Shown here one piece after another: positions 15,958-25,224 of a DNA stretch of 64,000 bases (the first letter of the stretch is position 1; the number at the start of each line of letters is the position of its first letter). The position numbers and the translations under genes were made by a program. Below the pieces are notes generated by a model. It saw only the letters and a program-made list of their open reading frames with translations, did not search any database and was not told the DNA's origin. This DNA is from Pseudarthrobacter sp. NamE2 (GTDB taxonomy: Bacteria; Actinomycetota; Actinomycetes; Actinomycetales; Micrococcaceae), in NCBI RefSeq assembly GCF_005796205.1, contig NZ_VAHN01000004.1, positions 62,001 through 126,000 on the forward strand. Direction: 5' to 3'.

Positions 15958-17313
15958 GTGCCGCTTTTCCCCCGTTCTGCGTCTGCTGCCAAGCAGCCCG
16001 CAGGAACTTCTTCCCGCGCCGCCCGGCGCATTCGTAAGACAGGCGTAGTAGCCGCGGCGGCCGCCGTCGTGATGGCCCTCAGCGCCTGCGGCGGCGGATC
16101 CGAGCCGCAAAGCGCTGACGGTACCGTTGAACTACGCTTCTCCTGGTGGGGCGGCGACAAGCGGGCCCAGCTGACCCAGGAAGCCATTAAGCAGTTCGAG
16201 GCCGAAAACCCGAACATCAAGATCAAGCCGGAATTTGGCGACTGGAGCGGCTACTGGGACAAGTTGGCCACCCAGGTGGCGGCCAACGACGCTCCCGATA
16301 TCATCCAGATGGACGAAAAGTACATCACCGAATACTCCAGCCGCGGTGCATTGCTTGACCTGTCAAAGTACGAGATCGACACTTCGAAGTTCGACGAAGC
16401 CGCACTGAACGCCGGCAAGAGCGAAGACGGCCTGACGGGCATCGCAGCGGGTATCAACGCCGCCACCATCCTGGCCAATCCGGCGGTCTTCGAAGCCGCA
16501 GGCGTTCCGCTGCCGGATGACTCCACGTGGACCTGGGAGGACTTCGAGCGCATCGCTGCTGAAATCACGGCGAAGTCGCCCAAGGGCACCTACGGGGCAG
16601 CGGCCTACGGAACGGACGAGGCCTCGCTGGGTGTGTGGCTGCGCCAGAACGGCAAGTCACTCTACACGTCGGATGGCAAGCTGGGCTTCGAGCCGAACGA
16701 CATCGCTGACTGGTGGGCTTTCCTGAAGCAACTCAGCGAAAAGAAGGCTGTGCCGACGGCCTCCGAGGTGGTTGAAGCCGAGGCGGCACCGCTGGACCAG
16801 AGCGGCCTGGCCACGGGGAAGAACGCGATGGCCTTCTGGTGGTCCAACCAGGCTCCCGCACTGGAGAAGGCTTCCGGAGGCGACTTGAAGATCCTGCGCT
16901 TTCCCACCAAGACCGGCTCCGCTGATGATGCCGGGCTCTGGTACAAGGCATCCCAATTCTGGTCCGCTTCCTCGCGCACCAAGCACCCTGAGGAAGTCGC
17001 CAAGTTCATCAACTTCCTGGCCAACGATGTCAAGGCTGGCGAGATCCTCCTGGCCGACCGCGGTGTCTACCCGAACTCCGACGTCCGCGCAGCCATCGAA
17101 CCCAAGCTGACCCCGGCCGACGTCAAGGTGGTCAAGTTCATCGACCAGATCAAGGACGAGCTCGGCGAGGCTCCCGCCCCGCCGCCGAAGGGTGCAGGCT
17201 CCATCCAGGAAATCATCAAGCGCTACACCTCGGAAGTACTCTTCGAGCGCTTGTCGCCTGAAGACGCTGGCAAGAAGGCCCACGACGAAATGAAGTCGGC
17301 CATCAGCAGCTAG
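15958..17313 (+). CDS. ABC transporter sugar-binding lipoprotein (family 1)
   Basis: A 451-residue family 1 solute-binding protein. The N terminus is long for a signal peptide: about 29 polar and basic residues precede the hydrophobic core, and the lipobox 'LSAC' places the lipidated Cys at position 44. A later start cannot be excluded, but the GTG at 15958 is the first in the frame after the operator. The mature part has 'ELRFSWWGGDKRAQLTQEAI', 'YWDKLATQVAANDAPDIIQMDEKY' and 'AAGINAATILANPAVFEAAG', very similar in layout to the protein encoded at 12180-13475. It follows a permease pair whose message ends at a strong terminator. Confidence 0.9.
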   Translation: MPLFPRSASAAKQPAGTSSRAARRIRKTGVVAAAAAVVMALSACGGGSEPQSADGTVELRFSWWGGDKRAQLTQEAIKQFEAENPNIKIKPEFGDWSGYWDKLATQVAANDAPDIIQMDEKYITEYSSRGALLDLSKYEIDTSKFDEAALNAGKSEDGLTGIAAGINAATILANPAVFEAAGVPLPDDSTWTWEDFERIAAEITAKSPKGTYGAAAYGTDEASLGVWLRQNGKSLYTSDGKLGFEPNDIADWWAFLKQLSEKKAVPTASEVVEAEAAPLDQSGLATGKNAMAFWWSNQAPALEKASGGDLKILRFPTKTGSADDAGLWYKASQFWSASSRTKHPEEVAKFINFLANDVKAGEILLADRGVYPNSDVRAAIEPKLTPADVKVVKFIDQIKDELGEAPAPPPKGAGSIQEIIKRYTSEVLFERLSPEDAGKKAHDEMKSAISS

Positions 17314-17390
17314 GTTTCACACCGCCAACACGGCTCCCGGACAGATGGGTGGAAGCCTCCTCCGCCCACCACATGTCCATCGGCGGGTGG

Positions 17391-17436
17391 CAGCTCCGTC
17401 CCGGCAGGAACCACACGTTCCTCCGGGACGGAGCTG
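17391..17436. terminator. Bidirectional terminator between binding-protein gene and HNH pseudogene
   Basis: CAGCTCCGTCCCGG (17391-17404) pairs with CCGGGACGGAGCTG (17423-17436), and an inner GGAAC/GTTCC pair (17407-17411, 17417-17421) tightens the loop. It lies between two convergent genes and is followed on the plus strand by TTTGG. Confidence 0.8.
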
Positions 17437-17451
17437 TTTGGCGTGCGAGCC

Positions 17452-18948
17452 TCAACGTTCAAGCCGGACTGTCTGTGAAGGGCCGGCGCGGCCCAGCACC
17501 TGGACGCTTGGCTTTTTTGCCGCCGGGACCCTCCATCGGGCGCCTGCAAGGGGTGGCGCGGTGGATGTGTAGGTGTGGCCGGTGGGGGTTTTAAGCTGGA
17601 CGGTATGCCGGGCTCCGGGGATATGGAGTGGTTTGGCTGACCAGCCGGGTGTTTCTTTGGTGTGGTTGCAGGCTTCGCAAAGGCCCTGGCCGTTACCGGC
17701 GCTGGTAGGCCCGTCCTTGCGCCAGGGGATGATGTGGTCGTCGTGGCGGATGGGCGCGTCACAGTACGGGGTCCGGCAGACATTGTCCCGGACCTGGATG
17801 AAGCGGCGGAGTCCGTGCGGAAAGAGCCGGGCCCGTGAGTCCATCGCGACAAGATCGCCTGTGGCGGGTGCGGTGTAGAGCCGCCGGACCTAGGTCTTCA
17901 GCTCTTCACCTCCCGCCGGCCCCGCGACAGCAATTTTTCTGGCCCACTCGGCGGGGACGGTGCCGTAGCCGGTCAACCGGGCGGGTTCGCTGTCGCCCTG
18001 GAGGAGGGTGCGGTCGGTCATGACGAGCTGGATTTCGATGCTGCTGACCCCGCCCTCAATGCCGGTGGCTCTTTCGACGAGGGTGTCGGCCATGATCTGG
18101 CCCTTGCCCCGCCCATCTCCCACAGCCCGGAGCGTGTCGGCTTTCTTGGTGAGAGCTGCATATACGGCCACGCCCTGGGCGACGGGCAGCAGCGCGGTCA
18201 CGCGCGCCATGGTGTCCGGCGCCGGCCGCAACGACACCGTCCGTTCATTCACCGCGTGGCTGGCCCGCTTCGCCACCGACCTTGGGTCCTTCCGGTACGC
18301 GGCGGCCTTGACGGCGGAGATGATGGCCCGGTCTCCGGCGCCGTCGAAGGTGCCGGTGTCGGGGGCGAGTTCCTCGTCCACCGCGGCCCGGTCCTCCACC
18401 GACAAGCAGACTGTTTCCTTGACGATCAGCGTGGTGCGCCACTCGTTCAGCTGCCCGGACCGGAACGCCGCGTACGTGCGGGGCATTCCGGTGAGGGCTT
18501 TGGCCAGGCCCAGCAGCCTCCCGCCCCGGGCCGGGGACTCCCGCCGCGCCAACGCCACCTGCGCCGCCACTCCGGTACCCTGCTCCCCGGCAGGGACGCC
18601 GGCGGCGGCCTGCTCCCGCCGCTGCTGCAGGTCAAAAGCCACTGCGACCTCAGCCTGCCTCGCCGCCGCCAACGCCTTCACATCCTCAAACTGCCGCAGC
18701 TGATCAACCTTCCCCGGACCATCACCAGCCACAGGCACAGTGGCCAGAACCCTCAGGGCATCGGCAACAGTGGGGACGCCGGCATAAATAGGAACACCAG
18801 CAACCGGAGGGCTGCCAGCAGCAGATGGGACGTCGTCTACGGGACGTCGGGGAGCAGGCCCGGCAAAACCGGCAGTCAGGGTGTTTCCGGCAGCAGGGGA
18901 CGCGCCACTGTGCCCTGCCTCCACTACTGCAACCCCAAACGCCTCCAT
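17452..18948 (-). pseudogene. DUF222/HNH-endonuclease-domain protein interrupted by an amber codon
   Basis: Two adjacent minus-strand frames are really one frame split by a single TAG at 17890-17892. Upstream of it is the DUF222 domain ('ALTGMPRTYAAFRSGQLNEWRT', 'AERTVS'-like helix); downstream, after '[22 protein letters not shown]', comes the HNH domain with '[19 protein letters not shown]', '[16 protein letters not shown]'. The reading frame is kept exactly across the stop. Family members usually have Trp just before this region, so a TGG-to-TAG change is the simplest origin (inference). DUF222/HNH proteins are abundant and repeated in Arthrobacter-type genomes; they look like mobile-element-derived nucleases of unknown role. 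ATG at 18948 is used; a TTG start at 18954 is possible. If the internal ATG at 17844 were used, a separate HNH protein could be made. Confidence 0.85.
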
Positions 18949-19081
18949 GAACAAAGTCTTCCAGCAAGCACTGACAATTCCTGCCAGCCAAAGGCGCTAT
19001 GTGGAAAACGATGATCAGCGCGACAAGAAAGCGCCAAAGGGTGCGCCGCCGTCGTGATTTAAGGCCCAGGGCGAGTCGCCA

Positions 19082-19103
19082 TTGCTGGCCCTACGGCCAG
19101 CAA
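19082..19103 (-). terminator. Hairpin downstream of the beta-galactosidase gene
   Basis: TTGCTGGCC (19082-19090) and GGCCAGCAA (19095-19103) form a perfect 9-base-pair stem with a 4-base loop, 22 bases past the stop codon of the minus-strand gene. The rest of the 18949-19125 gap shows nothing recognisable. Confidence 0.65.
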
Positions 19104-19125
19104 AGGTGAACCTTGGCGAGAAGCA

Positions 19126-21141
19126 TCAGGCTTCTGCGATGACCGCTACACTTCCGGCTGGCACCGAGCCGGTGAAGGGCTCGCCGGTCAGGAGGTCCTG
19201 CCCGGCAGCCTGGACAGAGGCGTCAGCACGGGTGTGGTTGATGGCGAAGAGGAAGCTTCGCCCCTCCTTGGAGCGGCGACGAACCACCTCGACGCCTGGG
19301 TCGGCGTCGGCGGCAGGAGCCACACCGGATTCGGCCAGGAGCCGGTTAACCATCGCTTCGATACCGTCCCGGTCCGGGAAGGTGGCAAGATACCAGGCCG
19401 CACCGCTGCCAACCGCACGCCTGGTCAGGGACGGAACGCCCTCCAGCGGGTATTCGGTGAAGGTTTGCAGCGCTTCGGCCCCGTCGAGGTGCACATGCTC
19501 GCTCCACACTGAGGACACGGTACCGTCGTTCAGCTTCAACTGGGTGCCGGCCAGCAGCGGATGGAATTCCTCCACCCGCACCCCGAGCAGCTCGCGGAAG
19601 GCGCCAGGGTACCCGCCGAGCCGGACGTGGTCCTTTTCATCCACGATTCCACTGAAGTAGCTCACCAGCACGGTGGCGCCGGCGGAAGCGGCGGTAGCGA
19701 TGTTGGCCGCCGCGTGATCGGTCACCGAGTACAGCGTGCAGACCAGCACCAGGTCGTACCCGTCCAGCGGCGCGGACGGGTGCACCATGTCCACGGAGAT
19801 GCCCCGCAGGTACAGGGACCGGTGGAAGGCGCGCAGCAGGTCCAGGTATTTCACATCGATGCTGGGCTTCGAATCGGTCTCGCTGGCCCACCACGCCTCG
19901 TAGTCGAACACGATGGCCGCCCGCGATTCCACCCGCGAACCCCGCACCGGCTCCAGGAGCTTCAGCGCCGCACCGAGGTCCACCACCTCGCGCCACACGC
20001 GCGTCTCGCGCCCGCCGTGGGGAACCATCGCCGAGTGGAACTTCTCCGAACCGGCAAAGCTCTGCCGCCACTGGAAGAACATCACGGCGTCTGCGCCACG
20101 GCCCACATGGGACAGGGAGTTGCGGAGCATTTCGCCCGGCATCTTCGGCTGGTTGCGCGGCTGCCAGTTCACGGCCGACGTCGAATGTTCCATCAGGATC
20201 CACGGGGCACCGCCCGCGATTCCCCGGGTGAGGTCCGCGCTGAACGCCAGTTCCACGTTCCGTTCCGGATCGGCCGCCACGAGGTAGTGGTCGTTGGCGA
20301 TGACGTCCAGGTCCTTGGCCCAGTCGAAGTAGTCCATGGACTTGGTGGCGCTGGAGGCCATGAGGTTGGTGGTGCAGGGGACATCGGGTGTCACCTCGCG
20401 AAGCACCGCCACGAGGTCCCGGTAGTAATCCATCAGCGCCCACGAGTTGAACCGCTGGAAGTCGAGCTGCTGGCCCGGGTTCAGCGTGCTGGGGGCGACG
20501 CCGGGCGGCAGGATCTCCTCGAATGATCCGTAGTTCTGGCTCCAGAACGCGGTACCCCAGGCGGCGTTCAGTGCCGCGATGCTGCCGTAGCGCCGCTCCA
20601 GCCATACGCGGAAGGCAGCGGCGTCCTCCTCGCCGTAGAACTCGGACACGTGGCACCCAAGTTCATTGTCCACATGCCAGAGTGCCAGCGCCTGGTGGTC
20701 CTTGTAGCGTTCGGCCAGCTTGCGGGTAATGCCCTTGGCGTACCGGCGGTAAACGGCCGACGACGGCGTGTAGTGCCGCCGGGAGCCCGGTCCCAGCACA
20801 GTGCCGTCAGCCGTGACGGGGAGGATTTCCGGATGCTTGCGGACCAGCCAGGCGGGCGGGGCGGCGGTGGCGGTAGCCAGGGCCACCTTGACACCGATGC
20901 CGGCCAGGTTGTCCATCACCTCGTCCAGCCAGGCGAAGTCGTACTGGCCCTCGGCGGGTTCCAACAGTGCCCAGGAGAAAATGCCCACGCTGAGGAAGTT
21001 CACACCGACTTCCTTCATCAGCTCCAGATCCTCCAGCCGGACGCTGACCGGCCATTGCTCCGGGTTGTAGTCGCCGCCGAAGGCGATGCCTTCGATGTTG
21101 CTCCACACGCTGTCCGGGCCGGAAGTTGCCTGCAAGTTCAT
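19126..21141 (-). CDS. GH42 beta-galactosidase
   Basis: A 671-residue glycoside hydrolase family 42 enzyme of normal length. The TIM barrel starts with 'GIAFGGDYNPEQWP' and 'VNFLSVGIFSWALLEPAEGQYDF'. The predicted acid/base is Glu160 in 'LWHVDNELGCHV' and the nucleophile Glu318 in 'WILMEHSTSAVNWQPRN'. A trimerisation domain and C-terminal beta domain follow. No signal peptide is present, so it should act on imported short galactosides, such as beta-1,4-galactan pieces from rhamnogalacturonan side chains, rather than on polymers. The start has AAGGAG upstream. It is divergent from an ABC importer operon and shares a control region with it. Confidence 0.95.
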   Translation of the reverse strand: MNLQATSGPDSVWSNIEGIAFGGDYNPEQWPVSVRLEDLELMKEVGVNFLSVGIFSWALLEPAEGQYDFAWLDEVMDNLAGIGVKVALATATAAPPAWLVRKHPEILPVTADGTVLGPGSRRHYTPSSAVYRRYAKGITRKLAERYKDHQALALWHVDNELGCHVSEFYGEEDAAAFRVWLERRYGSIAALNAAWGTAFWSQNYGSFEEILPPGVAPSTLNPGQQLDFQRFNSWALMDYYRDLVAVLREVTPDVPCTTNLMASSATKSMDYFDWAKDLDVIANDHYLVAADPERNVELAFSADLTRGIAGGAPWILMEHSTSAVNWQPRNQPKMPGEMLRNSLSHVGRGADAVMFFQWRQSFAGSEKFHSAMVPHGGRETRVWREVVDLGAALKLLEPVRGSRVESRAAIVFDYEAWWASETDSKPSIDVKYLDLLRAFHRSLYLRGISVDMVHPSAPLDGYDLVLVCTLYSVTDHAAANIATAASAGATVLVSYFSGIVDEKDHVRLGGYPGAFRELLGVRVEEFHPLLAGTQLKLNDGTVSSVWSEHVHLDGAEALQTFTEYPLEGVPSLTRRAVGSGAAWYLATFPDRDGIEAMVNRLLAESGVAPAADADPGVEVVRRRSKEGRSFLFAINHTRADASVQAAGQDLLTGEPFTGSVPAGSVAVIAEA

Positions 21142-21192
21142 GGGACTCCTTTGTCTGCTGCGAGGATGGAACCAGATGGAATGTCAGATGTT

Positions 21193-21240
21193 TGGAAAAC
21201 GCTTGCCCAATTTCGGGAATGCCGCTATTGTATCGTTTCA
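21193..21240. promoter_or_regulatory. Divergent control region with two operator types
   Basis: On the plus strand TTGCCC (21203-21208), 17 bases and TATTGT (21226-21231) make a promoter for the importer genes. GGAAAACGCTTGCC (21194-21207) is a GAAAnCGnTTTC-like site over the -35 box. TGTATCGTTTCA (21229-21240), the reverse complement of TGAAACGATACA, matches the second operator type seen at 32091, 38022 and 38035 and overlaps the start point. Two regulators may therefore act here. Confidence 0.62.
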
Positions 21241-21316
21241 GAAGCCGTGTAAGCCAGCTCACTACCCGCGTTGTAGATGAGATCAGGGATTGCACACATT
21301 GAGCAAGGAGGCTCCC

Positions 21317-22606
21317 GTGATCAACAGAAGGCATTTCCTCACCACCGTCGCCGTCGGCACCGCATCTGCCGGCGTCCTGGCGGCTTGTGGCAATGGTGCC
21401 AGCTCCTCCGGGGAGACTGGTTCCGCCGAGAACCCCGTCACTATCAATTACACCTGGTGGGGCAACGACGACCGTGCCGAGCGTACCCGCAAGGCCATCG
21501 CCCTGTTCGAGTCGAAGAACCCGGATATCAAGGTCAACGGCAACTTCACCGACTTTGCCGGTTACTGGCAGAAGCGCGCCACCGAGGCGGCAGGCGGCGG
21601 CCTGCCGGACGTCATGCAGTGGGACCTGTCCTACCTGCGTGACTACGGCCAGCGCAACCAGTTGCTGGACCTGAGCACCGTCAACATCAACACCGACGCA
21701 TTTGAGAAGTCCCTGCTGCCCTCCGGCCAGATCCGGGGCAAGACCTACGGCATCCCCACCAGCACCAACGCCTTCGCCGTCTACTACGACCCCGCCAAGC
21801 TGGCCTCCCTGGGCATCGCGGAACCCACCGGCAAGTGGACCTATAAGGAATACAACGACTTCCTCACCGAGGTGGGCACCAAGAGCAACGGCGCCCTTTT
21901 TGGCGGCACCGATTACACCGGCGTCTGGTGGATGTTCAACATCTGGCTGCGCCAGAACAACATCGAAGCCTTCACCGAGGACGGCAAGCTCGGCTTCAGC
22001 AAGGACGACCTGAAGAAGTGGTGGAACTTCACCGCCGAGCTGCGCGGCACCCCCGCAATCGCCTCCGAAGAGCGGGTCACCCAGCTGGCCCCGAAGTCGG
22101 CTTTCGGCTCGAACGTCACCGCCACCGAAGTTACCTGGGACAACTTCATGGCCGGCTACCTGGCGGACAGCGGTGCCAAGGAACTGAAGCTGGTTCCGGT
22201 CCCGTCCGATGACCCGGACAACCTGGGCCTGTTCCTGAAGCCGTCCATGCTGATGGTGGCCAGCGCCAAGACCAAGTACAAGGATGCTGCCGCCCGGTTC
22301 ATCGACTTCATGGTCAACGATCCCGAGGTGGGCCAGATCTTCAAGACCTCCCGCGGCGTGCCTGCTTCCAAGACCCAGCGTGACGGCACCACCTTCGAGG
22401 GCACCGACAAGCTCGTGGTGGATTACGAGAAGTCCATCGAGCAGTACCTCAAGGACGCCCCCGAGCCGCCGATCGTCGGCTTCGGCACGCTGGAGGCTTC
22501 CTTCAAGCGCATCTCCTCGGACCTGAACTACGGCAAGCTGGACATCAACGCCGCCACCGATGCCTGGTTCAAGGAAGCCGAAGACCTCATCAAGCAGAAC
22601 GCCTGA
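21317..22606 (+). CDS. ABC transporter sugar-binding lipoprotein with twin-arginine signal
   Basis: A 429-residue family 1 solute-binding protein. The signal begins 'MINRRHFLTTVAVGTASAG', with a twin-Arg pair and the lipobox 'LAAC' giving Cys24, so export through the Tat route is likely. The GTG at 21317 is chosen because AAGGAGG ends five bases before it; the open frame upstream has no such signal. 'TWWGNDDRAERTRKAIALFE' and 'YWQKRATEAAGGGLPDVMQWD' are typical of the family. It heads an operon with two permease genes and a small membrane protein, and is divergent from the beta-galactosidase, suggesting galactoside or galactan-oligosaccharide uptake. Confidence 0.92.
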   Translation: MINRRHFLTTVAVGTASAGVLAACGNGASSSGETGSAENPVTINYTWWGNDDRAERTRKAIALFESKNPDIKVNGNFTDFAGYWQKRATEAAGGGLPDVMQWDLSYLRDYGQRNQLLDLSTVNINTDAFEKSLLPSGQIRGKTYGIPTSTNAFAVYYDPAKLASLGIAEPTGKWTYKEYNDFLTEVGTKSNGALFGGTDYTGVWWMFNIWLRQNNIEAFTEDGKLGFSKDDLKKWWNFTAELRGTPAIASEERVTQLAPKSAFGSNVTATEVTWDNFMAGYLADSGAKELKLVPVPSDDPDNLGLFLKPSMLMVASAKTKYKDAAARFIDFMVNDPEVGQIFKTSRGVPASKTQRDGTTFEGTDKLVVDYEKSIEQYLKDAPEPPIVGFGTLEASFKRISSDLNYGKLDINAATDAWFKEAEDLIKQNA

Positions 22607-22633
22607 TTCAGGCTCGACTGACGGATTGAACTC

Positions 22634-23587
22634 GTGACTCAAAGCCCAACCCTGAGCAGGCGTTCGACGACGTCCGCCCCTTCGCAGCTTCGCAAGTCGA
22701 AGCGGCGGGGGGCGGACGCCCGCGCCGGTTATACGTTCCTGCTGCCCTGGCTGCTGGGGTTCATTGCCCTGACCGTGGGGCCGATGATTTCCTCGCTGTA
22801 CCTGTCGTTTACGAACTACAACCTGTTCGAGGCACCGAAGTGGATCGGCCTGGACAACTACACCACCCTGTTCCAGGACGAGAGGTTCCTGCAGTCCGTC
22901 GGCGTGACCGTGAACTACGTGGTGTTCGGTACCCCGCTGAAGCTCGCCGCAGCACTGGCTGTGGCGATGCTGCTCAACAGCAAGCGCCGCGGCCAGGGCT
23001 TCTACCGGTCCGCGTTCTACGCGCCGTCGCTGATCGGTGCGTCGGTGTCGATCGCGATCGTGTGGAAGGCAATGTTCGGCGACAACGGCCCGGTGGACCA
23101 GGGCCTGTCCATCTTCGGGATCAACCTGGGCGGCTGGGTGGGCAACCCGGCGATGACCATGCCGATGTTCATCCTGCTGACGGTGTGGCAGTTCGGCGCC
23201 CCGATGGTGATCTTCCTGGCCGGTTTGAAGCAGATCCCGAATGAACTCTATGAGGCTGCATCGATGGACGGTGCCGGTCCGGTGCGGAAGTTCTTCAACA
23301 TCACGTGGCCGATGCTTTCCCCGGTGATCTTCTTCAACCTGCTGATGGAAACCATCCACGCGTTCCAGATCTTCGCCTCGGCGTACATCATCTCCAACGG
23401 TGAAGGCGGCCCCGCCGGATCCACCCTCTTCTACACCCTTTACCTGTACCTGCGCGGCTTCAGCGATTTCCGGATGGGCTACGCCTCGGCAATGGCCTGG
23501 CTGCTGGTGATCGTGGTGGGCATCATCACCCTGATCTTCTTCCGCACGTCCAAGTCCTGGGTCCACTACAGCGGTGATTCACGATGA
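22634..23587 (+). CDS. ABC sugar-transporter permease, MalF/UgpA type
   Basis: A 317-residue channel subunit starting at GTG 22634, 27 bases after the binding-protein gene. After about 35 basic residues come six membrane segments, beginning 'YTFLLPWLLGFIALTVGP'. The EAA loop is 'LYEAASMDGAGPVRKFF'. It is close in sequence to the permease at 13827-14771, so the two importers are probably paralogous. The 3' end overlaps the next gene by ATGA. Confidence 0.93.
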   Translation: MTQSPTLSRRSTTSAPSQLRKSKRRGADARAGYTFLLPWLLGFIALTVGPMISSLYLSFTNYNLFEAPKWIGLDNYTTLFQDERFLQSVGVTVNYVVFGTPLKLAAALAVAMLLNSKRRGQGFYRSAFYAPSLIGASVSIAIVWKAMFGDNGPVDQGLSIFGINLGGWVGNPAMTMPMFILLTVWQFGAPMVIFLAGLKQIPNELYEAASMDGAGPVRKFFNITWPMLSPVIFFNLLMETIHAFQIFASAYIISNGEGGPAGSTLFYTLYLYLRGFSDFRMGYASAMAWLLVIVVGIITLIFFRTSKSWVHYSGDSR

Positions 23588-24501
23588 CAACCATGGCAAC
23601 TCCCACCCAGTCCGCCCCGGACGCGAACGTGCCGGTGTACAACCCCAAGTCCGAATCCGTGGGTGCGAAGCGGGCCAAGAGCGTGGCGTTCCACGCCGCT
23701 GCCCTGATCCTTACCGCGATCGTGCTGTACCCGGGCCTGTGGATGGTCGCCTCGGCGTTCAAGCCGAACTCGGAGATCGGCGGCGCGAACACCTCGCTGT
23801 GGTCGAACAACTTCAGTTTCGACAACTTCGTCACCGCAATGGAGGGCATCGGCGGCGTTTCCACGATGCAGTTCTTCACCAACTCGCTGATCCTGGCGAT
23901 CGGCGCAGTGGTGGGCACCATCCTCTCGGCGTCCGTGTCGGCGTACGCGTTCGCGCGGATCAACTTCCCCGGCCGTGGAATCTTCTTCGGCATGATGATC
24001 GCCACGCTGCTGCTGCCGTTCCACGTGGTGATCATCCCGCAGTACATCATCTTCCAGCAGCTGGGCCTGGTGGACACCTACATCCCGCTGCTGATCGGCA
24101 AGTTCCTCGCCGCCGACGCGTTCTTCGTCTTCCTGATGGTCCAGTTCATGCGCGGCCTGCCCGCAGAGCTGGACGAGGCAGCACGCATTGACGGTGCGGG
24201 GCACGCACGGATCTTCGGGTCCATCATGCTGCCGCTGATGAAGCCGGCCCTGATCTCCACCTCGATCTTCTCCTTCATCTGGAGCTGGAACGACTTCCTG
24301 GGCCCGCTGCTCTACCTGAACACCCCGGAAAAGTACCCGCTGCCGCTGGCACTGCGCCTGTTCGTGGACCAGACCCAGTCCTCGGACTACGGCGCCATGA
24401 TCGCGATGTCCGTCCTGGCCCTGCTGCCGGTGCTGATCTTCTTCCTGATCTTCCAGCGCTACATTGTCGAAGGCGTCTCCACCCAGGGCCTCAAGGGCTA
24501 G
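23584..24501 (+). CDS. ABC sugar-transporter permease, MalG/UgpE type
   Basis: A 305-residue partner subunit with six membrane segments and the EAA loop 'LDEAARIDGAGHARIFGSI', almost identical to that of the permease at 14761-15702. 'WSWNDFLGPLLYLNTPEK' is the conserved periplasmic-loop region. It overlaps the preceding permease gene by four bases and is followed after 12 bases, containing GGAAAAGAAG, by a small membrane-protein gene. Confidence 0.93.
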   Translation: MTTMATPTQSAPDANVPVYNPKSESVGAKRAKSVAFHAAALILTAIVLYPGLWMVASAFKPNSEIGGANTSLWSNNFSFDNFVTAMEGIGGVSTMQFFTNSLILAIGAVVGTILSASVSAYAFARINFPGRGIFFGMMIATLLLPFHVVIIPQYIIFQQLGLVDTYIPLLIGKFLAADAFFVFLMVQFMRGLPAELDEAARIDGAGHARIFGSIMLPLMKPALISTSIFSFIWSWNDFLGPLLYLNTPEKYPLPLALRLFVDQTQSSDYGAMIAMSVLALLPVLIFFLIFQRYIVEGVSTQGLKG

Positions 24502-24513
24502 GAAAAGAAGATA

Positions 24514-25143
24514 ATGAGCGTCATGGACAGCACCAGACCTGCAAACCACCAGCACGAGCCCGTCCCGGTAAACCGGTTCGCCCTGTTCTCCGAGACCCTG
24601 CTCGCCGGGCTGCTGGTGCTGGTACTGTCCCTGCCGCTGGTTACGATCCCCGCCGCCTACGCGGCGGGGATCGCCCACCTGGAACGGCACCTCGCCGGCC
24701 GCGACGATTCCGTCCGCGGCCTGTGGGGCACCTTCAAAGCCGCGCTGCCCGGCAGTTGGAAGCTCGGCGCCCTCACTGCGGCAGCCGCCGTCGTGATTGT
24801 CCTGAACCTCCTGCTCGCCTGGGTGGGCCAGTTGCCCGGCCGGGAGGTAGTCCTGCCTGCCACCCTGATCCTCGCCGCCTGCGGCGCGATCCTGCTGCTG
24901 CGCACTACCGCCGCCTGGCCCAACACCACCCGCACCGTCACCAGCCCGAAAGACGCCTGGCACGCCGCCCTCCAAACCGGCAAAACACTGTCCGTGAAAG
25001 ACTGGACCGGATCCCTCCTGCTCGCCGCAGCACTCTTCCTCGCCGTCGTCTTCGTCTGGATGCTCGTCGCACTCTTCGTCGTCGTCCCCGGCACGCTGAT
25101 TCTCGCCGCCGCCGCCATCAAACTCCGCTCCAACCGCGCCTGA
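24514..25143 (+). CDS. Small membrane protein, YesL/DUF624-like
   Basis: A 209-residue protein with about four or five hydrophobic segments ('LLAGLLVLVLSLPLVTIPAAYAAGIAHLE', 'LGALTAAAAVVIVLNLLLAW', 'LILAACGAILLL', 'SLLLAAALFLAVVFVWMLVALFVVVPG'). Position as the last gene of a sugar ABC operon and general layout match YesL-type DUF624 proteins, whose role is not established but which travel with pectin and oligosaccharide importers. The similarity to the clearer YesL-like protein at 31370-32044 is one of layout more than sequence, so the family call is tentative. Confidence 0.7.
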   Translation: MSVMDSTRPANHQHEPVPVNRFALFSETLLAGLLVLVLSLPLVTIPAAYAAGIAHLERHLAGRDDSVRGLWGTFKAALPGSWKLGALTAAAAVVIVLNLLLAWVGQLPGREVVLPATLILAACGAILLLRTTAAWPNTTRTVTSPKDAWHAALQTGKTLSVKDWTGSLLLAAALFLAVVFVWMLVALFVVVPGTLILAAAAIKLRSNRA

Positions 25144-25224
25144 CCCAACCAACTGCCGCACCCGTCAACGGCGGCCCCCTTTCTCCTCCTGCAGTTCCCA
25201 CCCGCTACCGAGTTGAGTCCAGAC

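Noticed and set aside
17452..17844. Stand-alone HNH endonuclease gene
   Set aside because: The frame continues without shift through one TAG into the DUF222 frame, so it is treated as the second half of an interrupted gene, though separate translation cannot be excluded.
20807..23566. Minus-strand open frame of 919 codons
   Set aside because: It covers the strand opposite the binding-protein and permease genes and part of the GH42 gene in another frame. The translation is rich in Arg, His, Gln and Gly with no domain; the genuine genes explain the region.
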